A stretch of 64,000 nt of DNA, taken from contig CM056568.1 in NCBI GenBank assembly GCA_029721515.1, positions 310,001 through 374,000 on the forward strand, written 5' to 3'. The stretch comes from Synanceia verrucosa. Taxonomy: Eukaryota > Chordata > Actinopteri > Perciformes > Synanceiidae. Of the stretch, positions 43,340 through 54,865 are shown piece by piece. The stretch's first letter is position 1, and each line of letters begins with the position of its first letter. The position numbers and the translations under genes are program-made. Under the pieces are notes generated by a model. It had not been told where the DNA came from. It searched no databases and saw nothing but the letters and a program-made list of their open reading frames with translations.

Positions 43340-43893
43340 AAGGTATTGACATGCAATCAGTGCAACTGGGGACAGAGACTTGCATACAGTGCAAATTGCA
43401 CATGGCTAATTTGCATACAGGCTCTGTTTGGCAAAAAATATTTTGTGAATATTTAATTCTGAATATTGGACATTGTGAGCTTAGAAAACATTTAGTGACC
43501 ATTAAGTCAGAGATATGTTAATTGGCTACCAACAGTTTTCTCCTGTAATATTATTGTGATTGCAAAGGACTACATTTAAACTTACACGCTGCCCTGAGCA
43601 GCAATGTTCTCCCACACTGTCTCCCTTTCTTTTGCAGCTGCAGCGGTGTTTCACTTCTTTCTGAAAACGTTTTCAAACTCATCATATGAGCACAGTAAGA
43701 TTTCCAATTCAAGTGTGTGTTATAGTTGTGGCACATGTGCTTGATTCAAGGTGAAACTATTCCAAGTTGATTAAACCAACTCAAATCAGCTGATCTGGAA
43801 CCGGAGACTCAGAGTTTCCTATCTCAGAGTAGGTCAACTCAGAGTTCAGGGTTACACTCAGAGTTTGTTGAACCTGCTTTGTGAAACGGACCC
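43340..43893 (-). mobile_element. Truncated Harbinger-like element, second copy
   Basis: Minus strand from 43893: GGGTCCGTTTCACAAAGCAG, the same end as at 11580, then the Myb/SANT region (minus: TCATATGATGAGTTTGAAAA, AGAAAGAAGTG with an internal TGA) and CACAATGTCCAATATTCAGA (compare 12079). Truncated at about 43340, next to the gypsy LTR. Confirms that the 11580 element is a repeated family. Confidence 0.8.
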
Positions 43894-44508
43894 GTGATGA
43901 TCAGACTGTGTCTATTGTTAAATGTCTGACTGATGACTATGCCCAAGAGAAAAAGGACCAGACACACGTAGTATGATTTTGTTTATCAATTCAAGAGTTT
44001 ATCAATTCTGATTCAAAAACGAATCAGACATTAGCAACATAAAAATAACTTAATAGAATAATATACAAAAGTGCAAGTGAAAGCAATAAATTAGATCTTA
44101 ACTATTACTGTAAAAATATACATATATGTTGTATTAGGCAATCTGTATATTTGGTTACCTCTTACACTATAGCATATAATACATTCTGAATGTTTGCATT
44201 CAAATCCTAGCAGAACACAGTAGTTTGCACAACAATTATGCTAAATAAGACTCTCAGGAAGATCCTTAAACAGGAAAAATCATATTTAAACTACAGCAAT
44301 GAAATCAGGGGAGAGCCATTAAAACAGATCTTGAATATTACGGTAAAAGTAAGTAAGTAATTAAGCTTCCAGGTGATCCTTCTGACCTTCCACTCCCACA
44401 ATTTCATCCTAATAGGGTCCCGAGGGAAATAATGCAACCGTTTGTCACGTCTGAGCTGAACAATAGGCTGCACAACACAGCATTTTGTTTCGAAAAGAGA
44501 TGGCATTA
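43894..44508 (+). other. Unassigned sequence
   Basis: No gene or recognised repeat. Confidence 0.5.
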
Positions 44509-44572
44509 CAGATATGTATGTATATATATATATATATACATATATGTATGTATATATATATATATACATACA

Positions 44573-44650
<78 letters not shown>

Positions 44651-44669
44651 CGTATATATATATATATGT
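44509..44669. repeat. (TA)n microsatellite with TATG/CATA interruptions
   Basis: About 160 bp of TA repeats with symmetrical TATGTA/TACATA interruptions. Confidence 0.95.
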
Positions 44670-44921
44670 TTCTCTCCTGTAAACTGTTACACTTGCATTG
44701 TTAATAACAATGGTTTGATTACTGTTGTCTGAAACATGGCGTCCACTGAACACGTGACTACCTTTGAATCAATCCCATGACACAATTGTCCTGAACGCTC
44801 TAAACACCAGTTGCTGGTACTCTCTCTAATACATGGTTGTGTGTCGACATCTTGCATGGTGTAACTTATTTGAGTTGTCACAAAATAATTATCAATATGG
44901 TGAGCAATTTTTAGAAAAGGG

Positions 44922-44984
44922 GGGTATTCCAGCTTGGAGGTTCAACAAACTCTGAGTCTAATCCTTAAAGGAATTCCATACTGA
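44922..44984 (+). repeat. Harbinger-family end fragment
   Basis: GGTTCAACAAACTCTGAGTC at 44938 matches the sub-terminal part of the elements at 11580 and 43893 but is preceded by GGGGGGTATTCCAGCTTGGA, i.e. a related subfamily end. Immediately followed by a Tc1 element. Confidence 0.5.
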
Positions 44985-44988
44985 AATA

Positions 44989-46084
44989 CGCTATATTGCC
45001 AAAAGTATTCACTCACCCATCCAAATAATCAGAATCAGGTGTTCCAATCACTTCCATGGCCACAGGTGTACAAAATCAAGCACCTAGGCATGCAGACTGC
45101 TTGTACAAATATTTGTGAAAGAATGGGTTGCTCTCAGGAGCTCAGTGAATTCCAGCGTGGAACTGTGATAGGATGCCACCTGTGCAACAGGTGTATTATA
45201 AGAACGTGGAAGTGTTTGGGAACGACAGCAACTCAGCCATGAAGTGGTAGACCACATAAACTGATGGAGCGGTTCAGTCACTACAGACCTCCAAACTTCA
45301 TGTGGCCTTCAGATTAGCTCAAGAACAGTGAACAGAGAGCTTCATGGAATGGGTTTCCATGGCTGGGCAGCTGCATCCAAGCCATACATCACCAAGTGCA
45401 ATGCAAAGCGTCGGATGCAGTGGTGAAAAGCACGCCACCACTGGACTCTAGAGCAGTGGAGACGTGTTCTCTGGAGTGATGAATCACACTTCTCCATCTG
45501 GCAATCTGATGGACGAGTCTGGGTTTGGTGGCTGCCAGGACAACGATGCTTGTCGGACCACATTGTGCCAAGTGTAAAGTTTGGTGGAGGGGGGATTATG
45601 GTGTGGGGTTGTTTTTCAGGAGCTGGGCTTGGCCCCTTAGTTCCAGTGAAAGGAACACTGAATGCCTCAGCATACCAAGACATTTTGGACAATCCCATGC
45701 TCCCAACTTTGTGGTAACAGTTTGGAGCTGGCCCCTTGGCACCAGCTGGCACCAGTGCACAAAGCAAGGTCCATAAAGACATGGATGACTGGTGGAGTCT
45801 GGTGTGGATGAACTTGACTGGCCTGACCTCAAACCAATAGAACACCTTTGGGATGAATTAGAGCAGAGACTAAGAGCCAGGCCTTCTTGTCCAACATCAG
45901 TGTGTAACCTCACAAATACACTTCTGGAAGAACGGTCAAAAATTCCCATAAACACCTTGTGGACAGCCTTCCCAGAAGAGTTGAAGCTGTTATAGCTGCA
46001 AAAGGTGGACCGACGTCATATTGAACCCTATGGATTAGGAATGGGCTGTCACTGAAGTTCATATGCGAGTCAAGTCATGCGAGT
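44989..46084 (+). mobile_element. Tc1-type transposon, right end truncated
   Basis: Left end CGCTATATTGCCAAAAGTAT after TA (44987-44988). Plus-strand transposase remnant at about 45110-46010. The right side ends in GTCACTGAAGTTCATATGCG without a matching terminal repeat. The leader is near-identical to the fragment at 35305-35558, so two members of one family lie 10 kb apart. Confidence 0.8.
45110..46010 (+). pseudogene. Tc1 transposase remnant
   Basis: Plus-strand pieces: CERMGCSQELSEFQRGTVIG (helix-turn-helix start), [20 protein letters not shown] (first catalytic Asp), [38 protein letters not shown], and later frames with degraded DLKPIEHLWDELEQRLRARP (catalytic Glu). Frameshifts and stops after LPTLW abolish function; the DNAPxHxA segment is largely lost. 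Confidence 0.8.
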
Positions 46085-46337
46085 ATGTTCTTCCCTGATC
46101 TCAGACGAGTTGAAACATACCTCTCTTGTCTTTGTGCATGCACTCAATAGCTCTGGCGCACGGCGCTATTTTGTTGGCATTTAGCCCAGCCCCGTACTTT
46201 CCTTGGGATCCAACAGAGGTGAAGTTAGAAGCAACCAAGCACGTCCACGTTTTCCCTATTTACATAAGGTTACATGAGTAGTTATTTGATCAAAGTATGG
46301 TTGCACAAAATAAAACGTGGCGATTTTCTAAGCAGAC

Positions 46338-46359
46338 AAAAAAAAAAAAAAAAAAAAAA
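46338..46359 (+). repeat. Poly(A) run (A22)
   Basis: Homopolymer inside unassigned sequence between Tc1 and the P2X7-like remnant. Confidence 0.9.
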
Positions 46360-46523
46360 GAACTGTGATGTATGGCGGAATTACACGTGGGAGCACTTAG
46401 ACGTTGGCGCAGTAATATCATCACTCCTGAAGAATCCTCCACTCTCCCACCTCTCACAACAGAGCTAATGTTAATTTTAACTTCTGCCTGTGCTACTCGC
46501 AAGCTGCAAGTAATAATTCGCTA

Positions 46524-46916
46524 TGGCAGACTTTGTAGACGATGACAACTGGTTTGTAGCAGACCCACAGCCATATCTGTTTGAACACGGAGGAGGAACT
46601 AGCTGTTATGGACTGTGTGAGGAAAGAAAGATATGAAGTAGAACAGACCGAAGCCTGCGAGAGAACACGGGCAAACAGCAATTGATGGTGCAAGTGTGAC
46701 TTCTGCGAACAAAGTCCGACTGAAATTGAAAGCCTGTGCTGTTCAGAATGGGACCAAGTGTTGCCATCGACGGTGGGACTCAATACAGTTCCAGAAGGTC
46801 CTGGACAAATTGCCTGTGTTGCGGCAACCGACGCGTTTGCAGCCATGATTCACCCGACAGTTGTGGACTTTTTCGAAAGAAAAAGTCCACAACTGTTATC
46901 CTGTTGTCATTTATGA
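46524..46916 (+). pseudogene. Second P2X7-C-terminal-like ORF remnant
   Basis: ATG 46524 opens MADFVDDDNWFVADPQPYLF, sharing the PQPYxxE leader with the Kolobok ORF at 19852. A one-base shift near 46590 leads to EEELAVMDCVRKERYEVEQT and EACERTRANSN. One TGA (46683) precedes WCKCDFCEQSPTEIESLCCS and EWDQVLPSTVGLNTVPEGPG. ACVAATDAFAAMIHPTVVDF then FF follow before the stop at 46914. The Cys pattern WCxCxxC...PTEIESxCCxEW is that of the P2X7 zinc-binding cytoplasmic domain. An 18-bp inverted repeat (46857-46896) disrupts the end. No transposon termini were identified around it. Confidence 0.65.
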
Positions 46917-46959
46917 ATGCATATACTTACTGTGTCGCTGTCCTACTATAGTGCTGGAA

Positions 46960-47689
46960 TGGGCCCTACGGGGCCCTACGGGGTGAAACTTTAGGCAGAG
47001 GACATCGGAAACCCCTACCATTATGTGTGATCGGAGCTATTTGACAAAGATATCCTTCTGAAATCAAGTGGCTTATAATATAATCAGTTATGCAACATCC
47101 AGGATCTTTCTTTCTGTTGGGTTTGCTTCAGTTACATAGTAGATATGATAAAACCCCCGCATGGAAAACATGTAGCCTGTTCAAACATAAGTGAAGTCAC
47201 AAGCTGAAAAAATACAGAATATACTTCACAATATAAAAACAGATTGCCTTCATATAACTACAATAACTGACACGTGCCTTGCTTTTGTGTTGTCTCCACA
47301 TAAATTGGTTTAGCAATGCACTGTTTGGACTGCTTTTGGAAGACAACATTATGTCTTTGGAGGCCTATCTGTTGTAGGTCTTTTAGGAAATGTGTGTTCA
47401 TAATCATTGATTTCTGGGCTTGAAGGCAGGGGAATTCACGTTTAGATCTAAAACATGTCAGAGAGCTGACCATAGATTTGTGAAAATAATTTATAATCTT
47501 ACCTGCATTAGCTCAAACACCACAATCTGATTCGTGGAGTCATCCATGAAAGAATGTGTTGTATTTGCTGGAGTGTCCGGGGCTGCACTCCCTCACCATC
47601 TTCGGTTTGGCAAATTAATCTTGCCCTGATCGTGGTCTCCTGTTTGTATGCTTCCTCAATCACTGGGAGCAGGTAACTTGCCTGCATGT
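46960..47689 (+). other. Unassigned sequence
   Basis: Short direct duplication GGGCCCTACG (46961-46981); otherwise no gene or known repeat. Confidence 0.5.
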
Positions 47690-47942
47690 TGTAGAAAGCT
47701 GTTTTATGGGGCAGCTGCAGGTTGAGAAGTTGTCTGTGTATGTTGAGGCGGTAAAGAGAGTAGCAGCCCTCACACCCAGGGAGGGTATGTCAATCACAGA
47801 CACAGGAGACAGCAGGGCAGGAAGCAAAGTGATCTGAAACGAGAGGGAAACAGGGTTACTGCAAAATAAAACTGGAAACGCACGGGACAACATACAGAAT
47901 GGGACAAAAATGGTGAACGTAACTTAAAGTGACAGACAGGAC
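47690..47942 (-). repeat. LTR-like dispersed repeat family, copy c
   Basis: Shares TCAATCACAGACACAGGAGA, GAAACGAGAGGGAAACAGGG and CAAAATAAAACTGGAAACG with copies a and b. Confidence 0.6.
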
Positions 47943-48889
47943 ACCATTACTGAAACTAACTTTAGGTTATTTGCATTTGTATTGTGCATCACTTTGCTAA
48001 TTTCATATTTTTTTTATCATCCTGTTTCAGAGGTCATCTTACTCAAGAGAGCCTGGAGTTTCCTGAAGTCCTTCATTTACTAGAGAATATGCTTTAGCCC
48101 TCCAGATTGACAATTTTGTGACAAATATACTGTATCTCATGTAACTCTGAAACCACTAAAAGCTGCATGAGCACCTGGCTTTTTGTAAAAGAATAAGGGT
48201 TAAGCCTACAAAAGCAATAACATAGAATAGGTTCTTTTTGAATTATTACAGTGTTTATTAGAGGATGAAGTATATCAATATCAAGGTAAGAATTAGTTAT
48301 TTAATGAAGATTTATTTCGTATAAAAACCACAATAAACCATAGATCAGTGAAACAGTTTGTATTGTTTGCATGTTGATACACTCTATGAGTCTGTTGCTG
48401 CACAGGATGTTTGAAAAAAATAGCTCCAATGACAGCATACACTTGACAAGGATGGACCATTCACCAGAGTACAGTCCTTCATCAAGGCTTCAAAAGGATT
48501 TGGTTTGTCTGGAGCATCACAAGTGTTTTATTTGTAGGAAGAGGGCTCATATAACTCCTCCACTGTACAAGGAACATGACCACAAACAATATGTTGTGCT
48601 TGTTCATTTCATAATATCACTTCCTATTAAACAGTTATTTAATTGTGCAGTGTAAAATGTCTCAGTGTTTTTGTGGTTTTTAATTCATATTTTTTCAAAA
48701 CTGTTTTCTTTTCCTATAGGATATACACAGTGTATATAAAGTATACATGCAAAGTGACATTCCTTGGCCTCTGTTGTAATGTTGATGGTATACTATATAA
48801 GAGTAAATTCAAAATGGAATGAAAAAAAAATATATTGCCTTGAATTGATTGAGTTACGTGATCTATGCACAAATGTTATTTGTACAACA
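47943..48889 (+). other. Unassigned sequence
   Basis: AT-rich, short ORFs only. Confidence 0.5.
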
Positions 48890-49440
48890 TAATATCACAA
48901 ACTACAAATGACATGACACTGCATCTACTGTTTACAAACAACTTTCACATCTACTGAGGAAAAACTCCGCAAATAAACTTTTAACTGGGAAAAAGAAATG
49001 GTAGAAACCTCAGGAGAGGCAACAGATGAGGGATCCCTCTTCATGATGGACAGACGTGCAATAGATATCATGTGTACAGAGTATGAAAAACACACATAGA
49101 CACTCCATATGAGAAAATTTGTTACATATATGGAGAAAATGTCCAGGAGAATGATGAGCAGCATCCAGCCATCTGTAATGGATTCTGAGCAACACCTCCT
49201 CCTCTCCACTATGGCAAAAAGATGACACCGGACAGCGCATCATCCTCGCCACCATACCAAACAGATGAAGTCTGGGCTGCACATCTTCCTCTCCACTGGT
49301 CCAGCAGATAGGGCTAAGCAGCATTGCCTCTTCTCCACCTCATCAAACAGATGGAGCCTGGATGGCACCACCTCCTTCCCCCCAAGTAGCTTCAGACCAT
49401 GGATACCTGGGAGATGAAAGAGCACAAATACATTCTTCCA
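48890..49440 (-). repeat. Dispersed repeat with internal minisatellite, copy 1
   Basis: Shares with copy 2 (49650-50280) the segments AACTGGGAAAAAGAAATGG, GAGGGATCCCTCTTC and GATGGACAGACGTGCAATAG. The part 49175-49400 is a minisatellite of about 45-50 bp units (CTCCTCTCCACY..., CAGATGAAGYCTGGGC). Confidence 0.75.
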
Positions 49441-49640
49441 TTAATAATGACTAACCTCAATAACAAAACAATAAAATCAAAATAAAGATGCTGCAAGCTC
49501 ATTCCTTCACTAATCTAATTCTCTCCACCATTATCAAGGTGGACACTTCAAGGACAAAAAAACACTCCAAAGAGGAAAAACTAAACTAAGGAAAGAAACC
49601 AAAAGCATTCACAAAATGTGAGGAGAAAAACTGAAGTGGC

Positions 49641-50280
49641 AAATACGGATTAGTCAAGTCAAGTCAAGTCAATTTTATTTGTATAGCCCAATATCACAAA
49701 TTACCAATTTGCCTCAGAGGGCTTTACAGTCTGTACAGGATATGAAACCCTCTGTCCTTTACAAATGACCCTCACATTGAAAAAACCCTTTTAACAGGGA
49801 AAAAGAAATGGAAGAAACCCCAGGAAGAGCAACAGAGGAGGGATCCCTCTTCAGGATGGACAGACGTGCAATAGATGCCATGTGTTCAGAATAACAACAA
49901 TGAAAACACATTAACACTACATATAACAACAGTTAATACATATAGAATTGTATGAAAGTGTCCAACTCCATATGACAACAGCCTATATATATAGAATTGT
50001 ATGAAAGTGTCCAAGGGGATGAAGAGCATTATCAAGCTGTTGGCAATGGATGAGCAACACGTCTTCCTCTCCACCACGCCAACCAGATGAAGCCTGGGCA
50101 GCACGCCTTCCTCTCCACCATACCAATGGATGAAGCATGAGCAGCATGTCCTCCTCTCCACCATGCCAAGCAGGAGAAGCCTCAGCAAGATGTCCTCATA
50201 ATCACCATGCCACTCAGTACCAGAAGATGAAGATGAAGCCTGGTCTGTCCAACCTCTATTCCACCAGATTACATACAAAT
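49641..50280 (+). repeat. Dispersed repeat with (AGTCA)n start and internal minisatellite, copy 2
   Basis: Begins with AGTCAAGTCAAGTCAAGTCA then ATTTTATTTGTATAGCCCAA, a very common fish repeat head. The minisatellite at 50045-50240 has units such as GCCTTCCTCTCCACCATACC. Confidence 0.8.
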
Positions 50281-50379
50281 AACATGCGTTTAACAAGCAA
50301 AGTGACAAAATAACAAAACGGCTCAACACAGGAACAGAATGACACTTTACTCGATTTGCCACAAAGATTGCTGACATGA

Positions 50380-51545
50380 AAAGGCTGGTATCTTGGAGTG
50401 GCAGACCATAGATATGTACAGTATAAGAAAGGCTAGATGTCTTAAGGCGGAGTCGCTAACGTCGTCACCAGCGGCCATCTTACCACAGTAAAGCTCTCTG
50501 GCGGAATCTGTGGTACTTGAATGAAGGTGAGTGATGTGCACAGACGTAAATGTTCTTATCTCACTGAAATCTTGACAGATTTACAAACTGTTTGGTTTCT
50601 TACAAACGTTATCAACGTGGCTACAATTCTGGATATTTCACCTTGTTAAAATTGCAGCTTTTCTCTTAAAAAAATGACTTAATCATGCAGCATGGTTGTG
50701 TAAGGCTGAGACCCTCTCCCGCTCTGGGCATTGTCCTGTTTAAATTATCAATTCCTGTGGTTTTTGCCACACATAATATTTTAGCTGGGGTTGTACAGAT
50801 TCTATGGATATGAAGTATTTGAAGAAATGATATCACAGTGAGCAAAAATAGCTATATAGTCACTGGCTAACCATTTCTATTGCAGTCTTTGATGAGTTAA
50901 CTACAGTTCCACATGATTTCCAATCGGGTTGGCTTGTTAAAAACATCTTACGATTCCTACAGGAAATTGCTGTGTGAAGATGCCAGACTTCTGTGCAACC
51001 TATGGATGCTCTAATCTCCCTTGTGTTGAAACTACCTGTAAAGATATTACAATACTATGACTATATTCAGGATAATCTTTGGTTACTTAGTGGAAGTATG
51101 TGCAATACAGGTCTTGTTACAAAGGAACAGTAGGGCTATTGCAAGATTGTTGTTGACACAAGGCTTTTTAGAATATGTTTGTTTACACAATCACTGAGAT
51201 TCTTTTGGACACCATTGCCGTAACTATTTTAATGTGGCTATTCTTAAAGTACATACAATTACCCCAAAATATAATTTAGGTGTGCTTAGATGTGTCCTTA
51301 CCCTTAATGTAAAAGGAAATGAGGATTGAAGATGTTGACAATAATTTATATATCTGTGTACATTACTCTTGATTTTAAGGTTTCCCAAAACTGGAGAGAG
51401 GAGGAGGAAGTGGGAACTTGTCCTAAGAAGGGTGAGTTTTGCTGCTACTGACAGGACACTGCTCTGCAGTGAGCAGTGAGAAGTGAGGACTTCGACAGGA
51501 CAGGGCATACTGTCCGGATTAGAGATGGTGTTATAGCTATATCTA
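50380..51545 (+). pseudogene. THAP-domain gene remnant (transposon-like), two exons
   Basis: Exon 1 from ATG 50980 reads MPDFCATYGCSNLPCVETT before a CT|GTAAAG donor. Exon 2 after TTGATTTTAAG (about 51379) reads FPKTGERRRKWELVLRRVSF with AATDRTLLCSEQ. A one-frame shift then gives SEDFDRTGHTVRIRDGVIA. Joined, this is a full THAP domain (CxxxxC, FPK, W, C-S-E, DG-V-x). THAP domains occur in Kolobok and P-type transposases and in host THAP genes. The frameshift and lack of downstream exons argue for a transposon remnant. The 50440-50530 stretch may be its 5'UTR. Confidence 0.6.
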
Positions 51546-52384
51546 TTTATCTAATTTATATATCTATTGACACAAACATAACAGAGAACACTATGCAGGT
51601 TGTGTAAAGTTTTCAGAGTAGTGTATAATAATTCATACTGAAATAATATTAGGTAGTATATTGTTGCTGCTGGGTCTGTGCACACGGTTGCTTCTTTCCC
51701 CTCAGCGTTAAACAACACTCCCATTACTTTATAGTCTTCTTTAGTTGTTGTTAATCCTTATCATTTAATAAATATTATTTATTCCTATTGATTTCACTAT
51801 GTTTTTTGAGTCAGTCCCTACAGTAGTCTACTTCTCTCTACAGGGTGGGAATTTGTAGGGAAATCTTTTTACCTATTTTTTATTGCAAATAAATGTCACA
51901 TTTCTAAAAAAAAATATTGTTAATATAATACCATATTTTGCATTATTGCTTGTTTAAACTAAACATAATAATTCAAATTATTTTATCATATTAGTAATAT
52001 TCCTATTATAAAATATATCTCATGCTGCCATTCTGTATGCTGAGTTTTAGTAGCTCATATATTTATCTGATATAATAACTTGTGTGTGTGTGTATTGCAC
52101 CTATCTGAGCTCCAATGGGGAAATAAATAGGTGATCCCAAAATTTTGACCGCAAATGTAACATAATTATCCATAAATGTAGTATTATTCCGACACATCTG
52201 AGGTTTATAACAAAAGAAAGCGTTTGGTAGAAAATTGAGTTGAAGGGTTTTTTTTTTTTGGTTTTTTTTTTTAAAAAGTGCATGCACAACTTCAACACAA
52301 TATTATGGATGAGCAAGCTTACTGTGGCAAGATGGCCAGCAGCACGGACGAGACATCCAGCCTTTCTTATACATATCTATGCGG
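51546..52384 (+). other. Unassigned AT-rich sequence
   Basis: Contains T12 and T12 runs at 52245-52272. No gene seen. Confidence 0.5.
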
Positions 52385-52545
52385 CAGAAAGTCACCAGAC
52401 TTAGGAAACAGGAGGGCAGGAGTTTGAGTGGCTGACACAAGAGGGAAACAATTATTACAAAATAAAGCAAGGAGTGACAAGACAACATGACTGGACTTAA
52501 ATAAAAGGTGATGTAACTTTACATGATTGACACGACATGACATCT
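52385..52545 (-). repeat. LTR-like dispersed repeat family, copy d (degraded)
   Basis: AAGAGGGAAACAATTATTAC, AAAATAAAGCAAGGAGTGAC and AAGACAACATG parallel copies a-c; the minus strand ends near TGTCATGTCGTG. Confidence 0.5.
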
Positions 52546-52654
52546 ATTGCAGAATAATTTTTGCCCAGGGTCTTTCTGTGTCCATGGGGAAGGTCAACTG
52601 GCTAATTTAAAGAGCTTGTAGGGATGAATGGTCTGTCTCTGTCCTATTTGAACT

Positions 52655-52767
52655 GGCAACTTGTCCAGGGTGTACCCTGCCTTTCACCCTATGACAGCTG
52701 GCTCCAGATAGGCTCCAGCCCCCTACAACCCCACATAGGCTGAGCAGTTGATAATGGATGGATGATT
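52655..52767 (+). repeat. SINE 3' part with GGAT tail
   Basis: AACTTGTCCAGGGTGTACCC through GATAATGGATGGATGA; 3' end of the (GGAT)n SINE family. Confidence 0.85.
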
Positions 52768-52963
52768 TCTTAACCATTGATTTGATATGAATGAAACAAA
52801 ACTAGAAAACCACAAGCGGTTATGTGGGGTCCTTGCGGTATGTCGTGGTTGGGTATCAGATGGGGACGGCAGTGTGAGCAGGGGGCAATGAACGTCAAGC
52901 GATTCGGACAATACACAAAGGAGTTATGGCTATTTGATGGTTCACTGTGGAAATCATGCCAAA

Positions 52964-54600
52964 ATGAAGAGTGGAAACAAAATGGCTGACTCCCTGTTTG
53001 GAATAGACAATTGGTGCAAGAGACTTTTTTGTGCGTCTGGTCAAGTTACACGTGTGTACCTATTTTCCTGTTCCAACTCCATAAAAACGCCTATGGGGAG
53101 GGTTTTTTGAAAATTTCAAGGGGGCGCTATGGAGCCATTTTGCCCCACCCATTAGGGTGGACCACATCAGATGTTAGAGGTCGACACCCTTGACCTGTGT
53201 ATCAACTTTCATGATGATACGAGTTTATTCAAGCCATCAAAAAGCCAATGCCATGAGTAAGGCATGACATTAATATATTAGCACGTTCAGGGCTGAGGTC
53301 CCGTTATGCTCAGAAAATTTGAAGCTGCTCGGATAGAGTATGTGAATGTGAGAGTCTTTTGAATTTAGACGGCGAATTCGCCAAAGTTTCTCGAGCACTA
53401 GCAGCCACGCCCCTTTGACCGAATTACGTGCAGAGCACAACTTTTGATCGGCTAGGTCTGGAGATGATCTGTACCAGATTTCAAGTCGATCGGACGAAAT
53501 CCCTAAGACGAGTTCATTTTCATCAAAAAATGAAAAATTCAAAATGGCCGACTTCCTGTTGGAATTTCAGCTTCCTGCCAAGAGACAATTTTGTTCAACT
53601 GGTTATGCTTAACATCTGTACCGAATTTTGTTCAGGTATGACAAAGTCATTGACATTCCCTATGGGAATATTTGAAGATTGTCGGGGGCGCTATGGAGCC
53701 ATTTTGCGCCACCCATGGGCTTGGCCCCCATCAGATGTTAGAGGTCGCCATGCTTGACCTGTGTATCAATTTTCATGATGATAGGAGTTTATTAAAGCCA
53801 TCAATGAGCAAAAGGTATTTGGAGGCACCAAAATGATGAGTGGAAACAAAATGGCCGACTTCCTGTTTGGAATAGACAATTGGTGCAAGAGACTTTTTTG
53901 TGCGTCTGGTCAAGTTACACGTGTACTGATTTTCCTGTTCCAACTCCATAAAAACCCCTATGAGGAGGGTTTTTTGAAGAATTCAAGGGGGCGCTGTGGA
54001 GCCATTTTGCCCCGCCTGTAGACGTGGCCCCCATCAGATGTTAGAGGTCGCCACCCTTGACCTTTGTATCAACTTTCATGATGATACGAGTTTATTCAAG
54101 CCATCAAAAAACTGGTCACTTCCTACTACCACTGGGGGGGCGCCATGAGTAAGGCATGACACTGATATATTAGCACGTTCAGGGCTGAGTCCCCGTCATG
54201 CTCAGAAAATTTGAAGCTGCCCGGATAGAGTATGTGAACCTGAGAGTCGTTCGAATTTAGACGGCGAATTCGCCAAAGTTTCTCAAGCCCTTGCAGCCAC
54301 GCCCTTTGACCTAATTACGTGCAGAGCACAACTTTTGCTCAGCTATGCCTGGAGATGAAGTGTACCAAATTTCAAGTCGATCGGACGAAATCCTAAGAAC
54401 GAGTTTGTTTTCATCCAAAAATCCAAAATTCAAAATGGCCGACTTCCTGTTTGGAATAGACAACTGGTAAAAGAGACTTATTTGTGCGTCAAGTTGCACA
54501 TGTGTACCGATTTTCATGTTCCAACTCCAGAAAAACCCCTATGGGGAGTGGTTTTTGAAAATTTCAAGGGGGCGCTACGGAGCTATTTTGACTGCTCATA
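52964..54600 (+). repeat. Large teleost repeat, forward arm (three internal subunits)
   Basis: The subunit with GGAAACAAAATGG, GTTTGGAATAGACAATTGGT, GCGTCTGGTCAAGTTACACG and GGGGGCGCTATGGAGCCATT occurs at 52974, 53833 and (degraded) 54426. Between them are AATTTGAAGCTGC, GCGAATTCGCCAAAGTTTCT and TTTCAAGTCGATCGGACGAA. No protein domain; the derived ORFs are artefacts. The same sequence in inverse orientation fills 57720-58825. Confidence 0.8.
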
Positions 54601-54865
54601 CATTGGGTTTGATTTGTAAACTTCTCACAATACTATCTTCTTCTTAGGAATTACATGATGTCCATACTAGGCGTACCACTGTTCTCCATGCCATGATTTG
54701 TTTCAGAAGTTGTGGTGAGTCCCTGTAAAGAGATATCAGGCCTATTGGACTGTTAATTATTATAATAATTGACCAAGATATATTTTAATTTCATTTACAA
54801 CACACATTAAAATGTCTGTATATGTACCAGTGTTTCAACTACAAACCTCTGGCAAGATGTTCATA

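Noticed and set aside
53428..54021. ORFs of 109 and 62 codons in the large repeat
   Set aside because: Recur with each repeat subunit in varying frames; no conserved protein.
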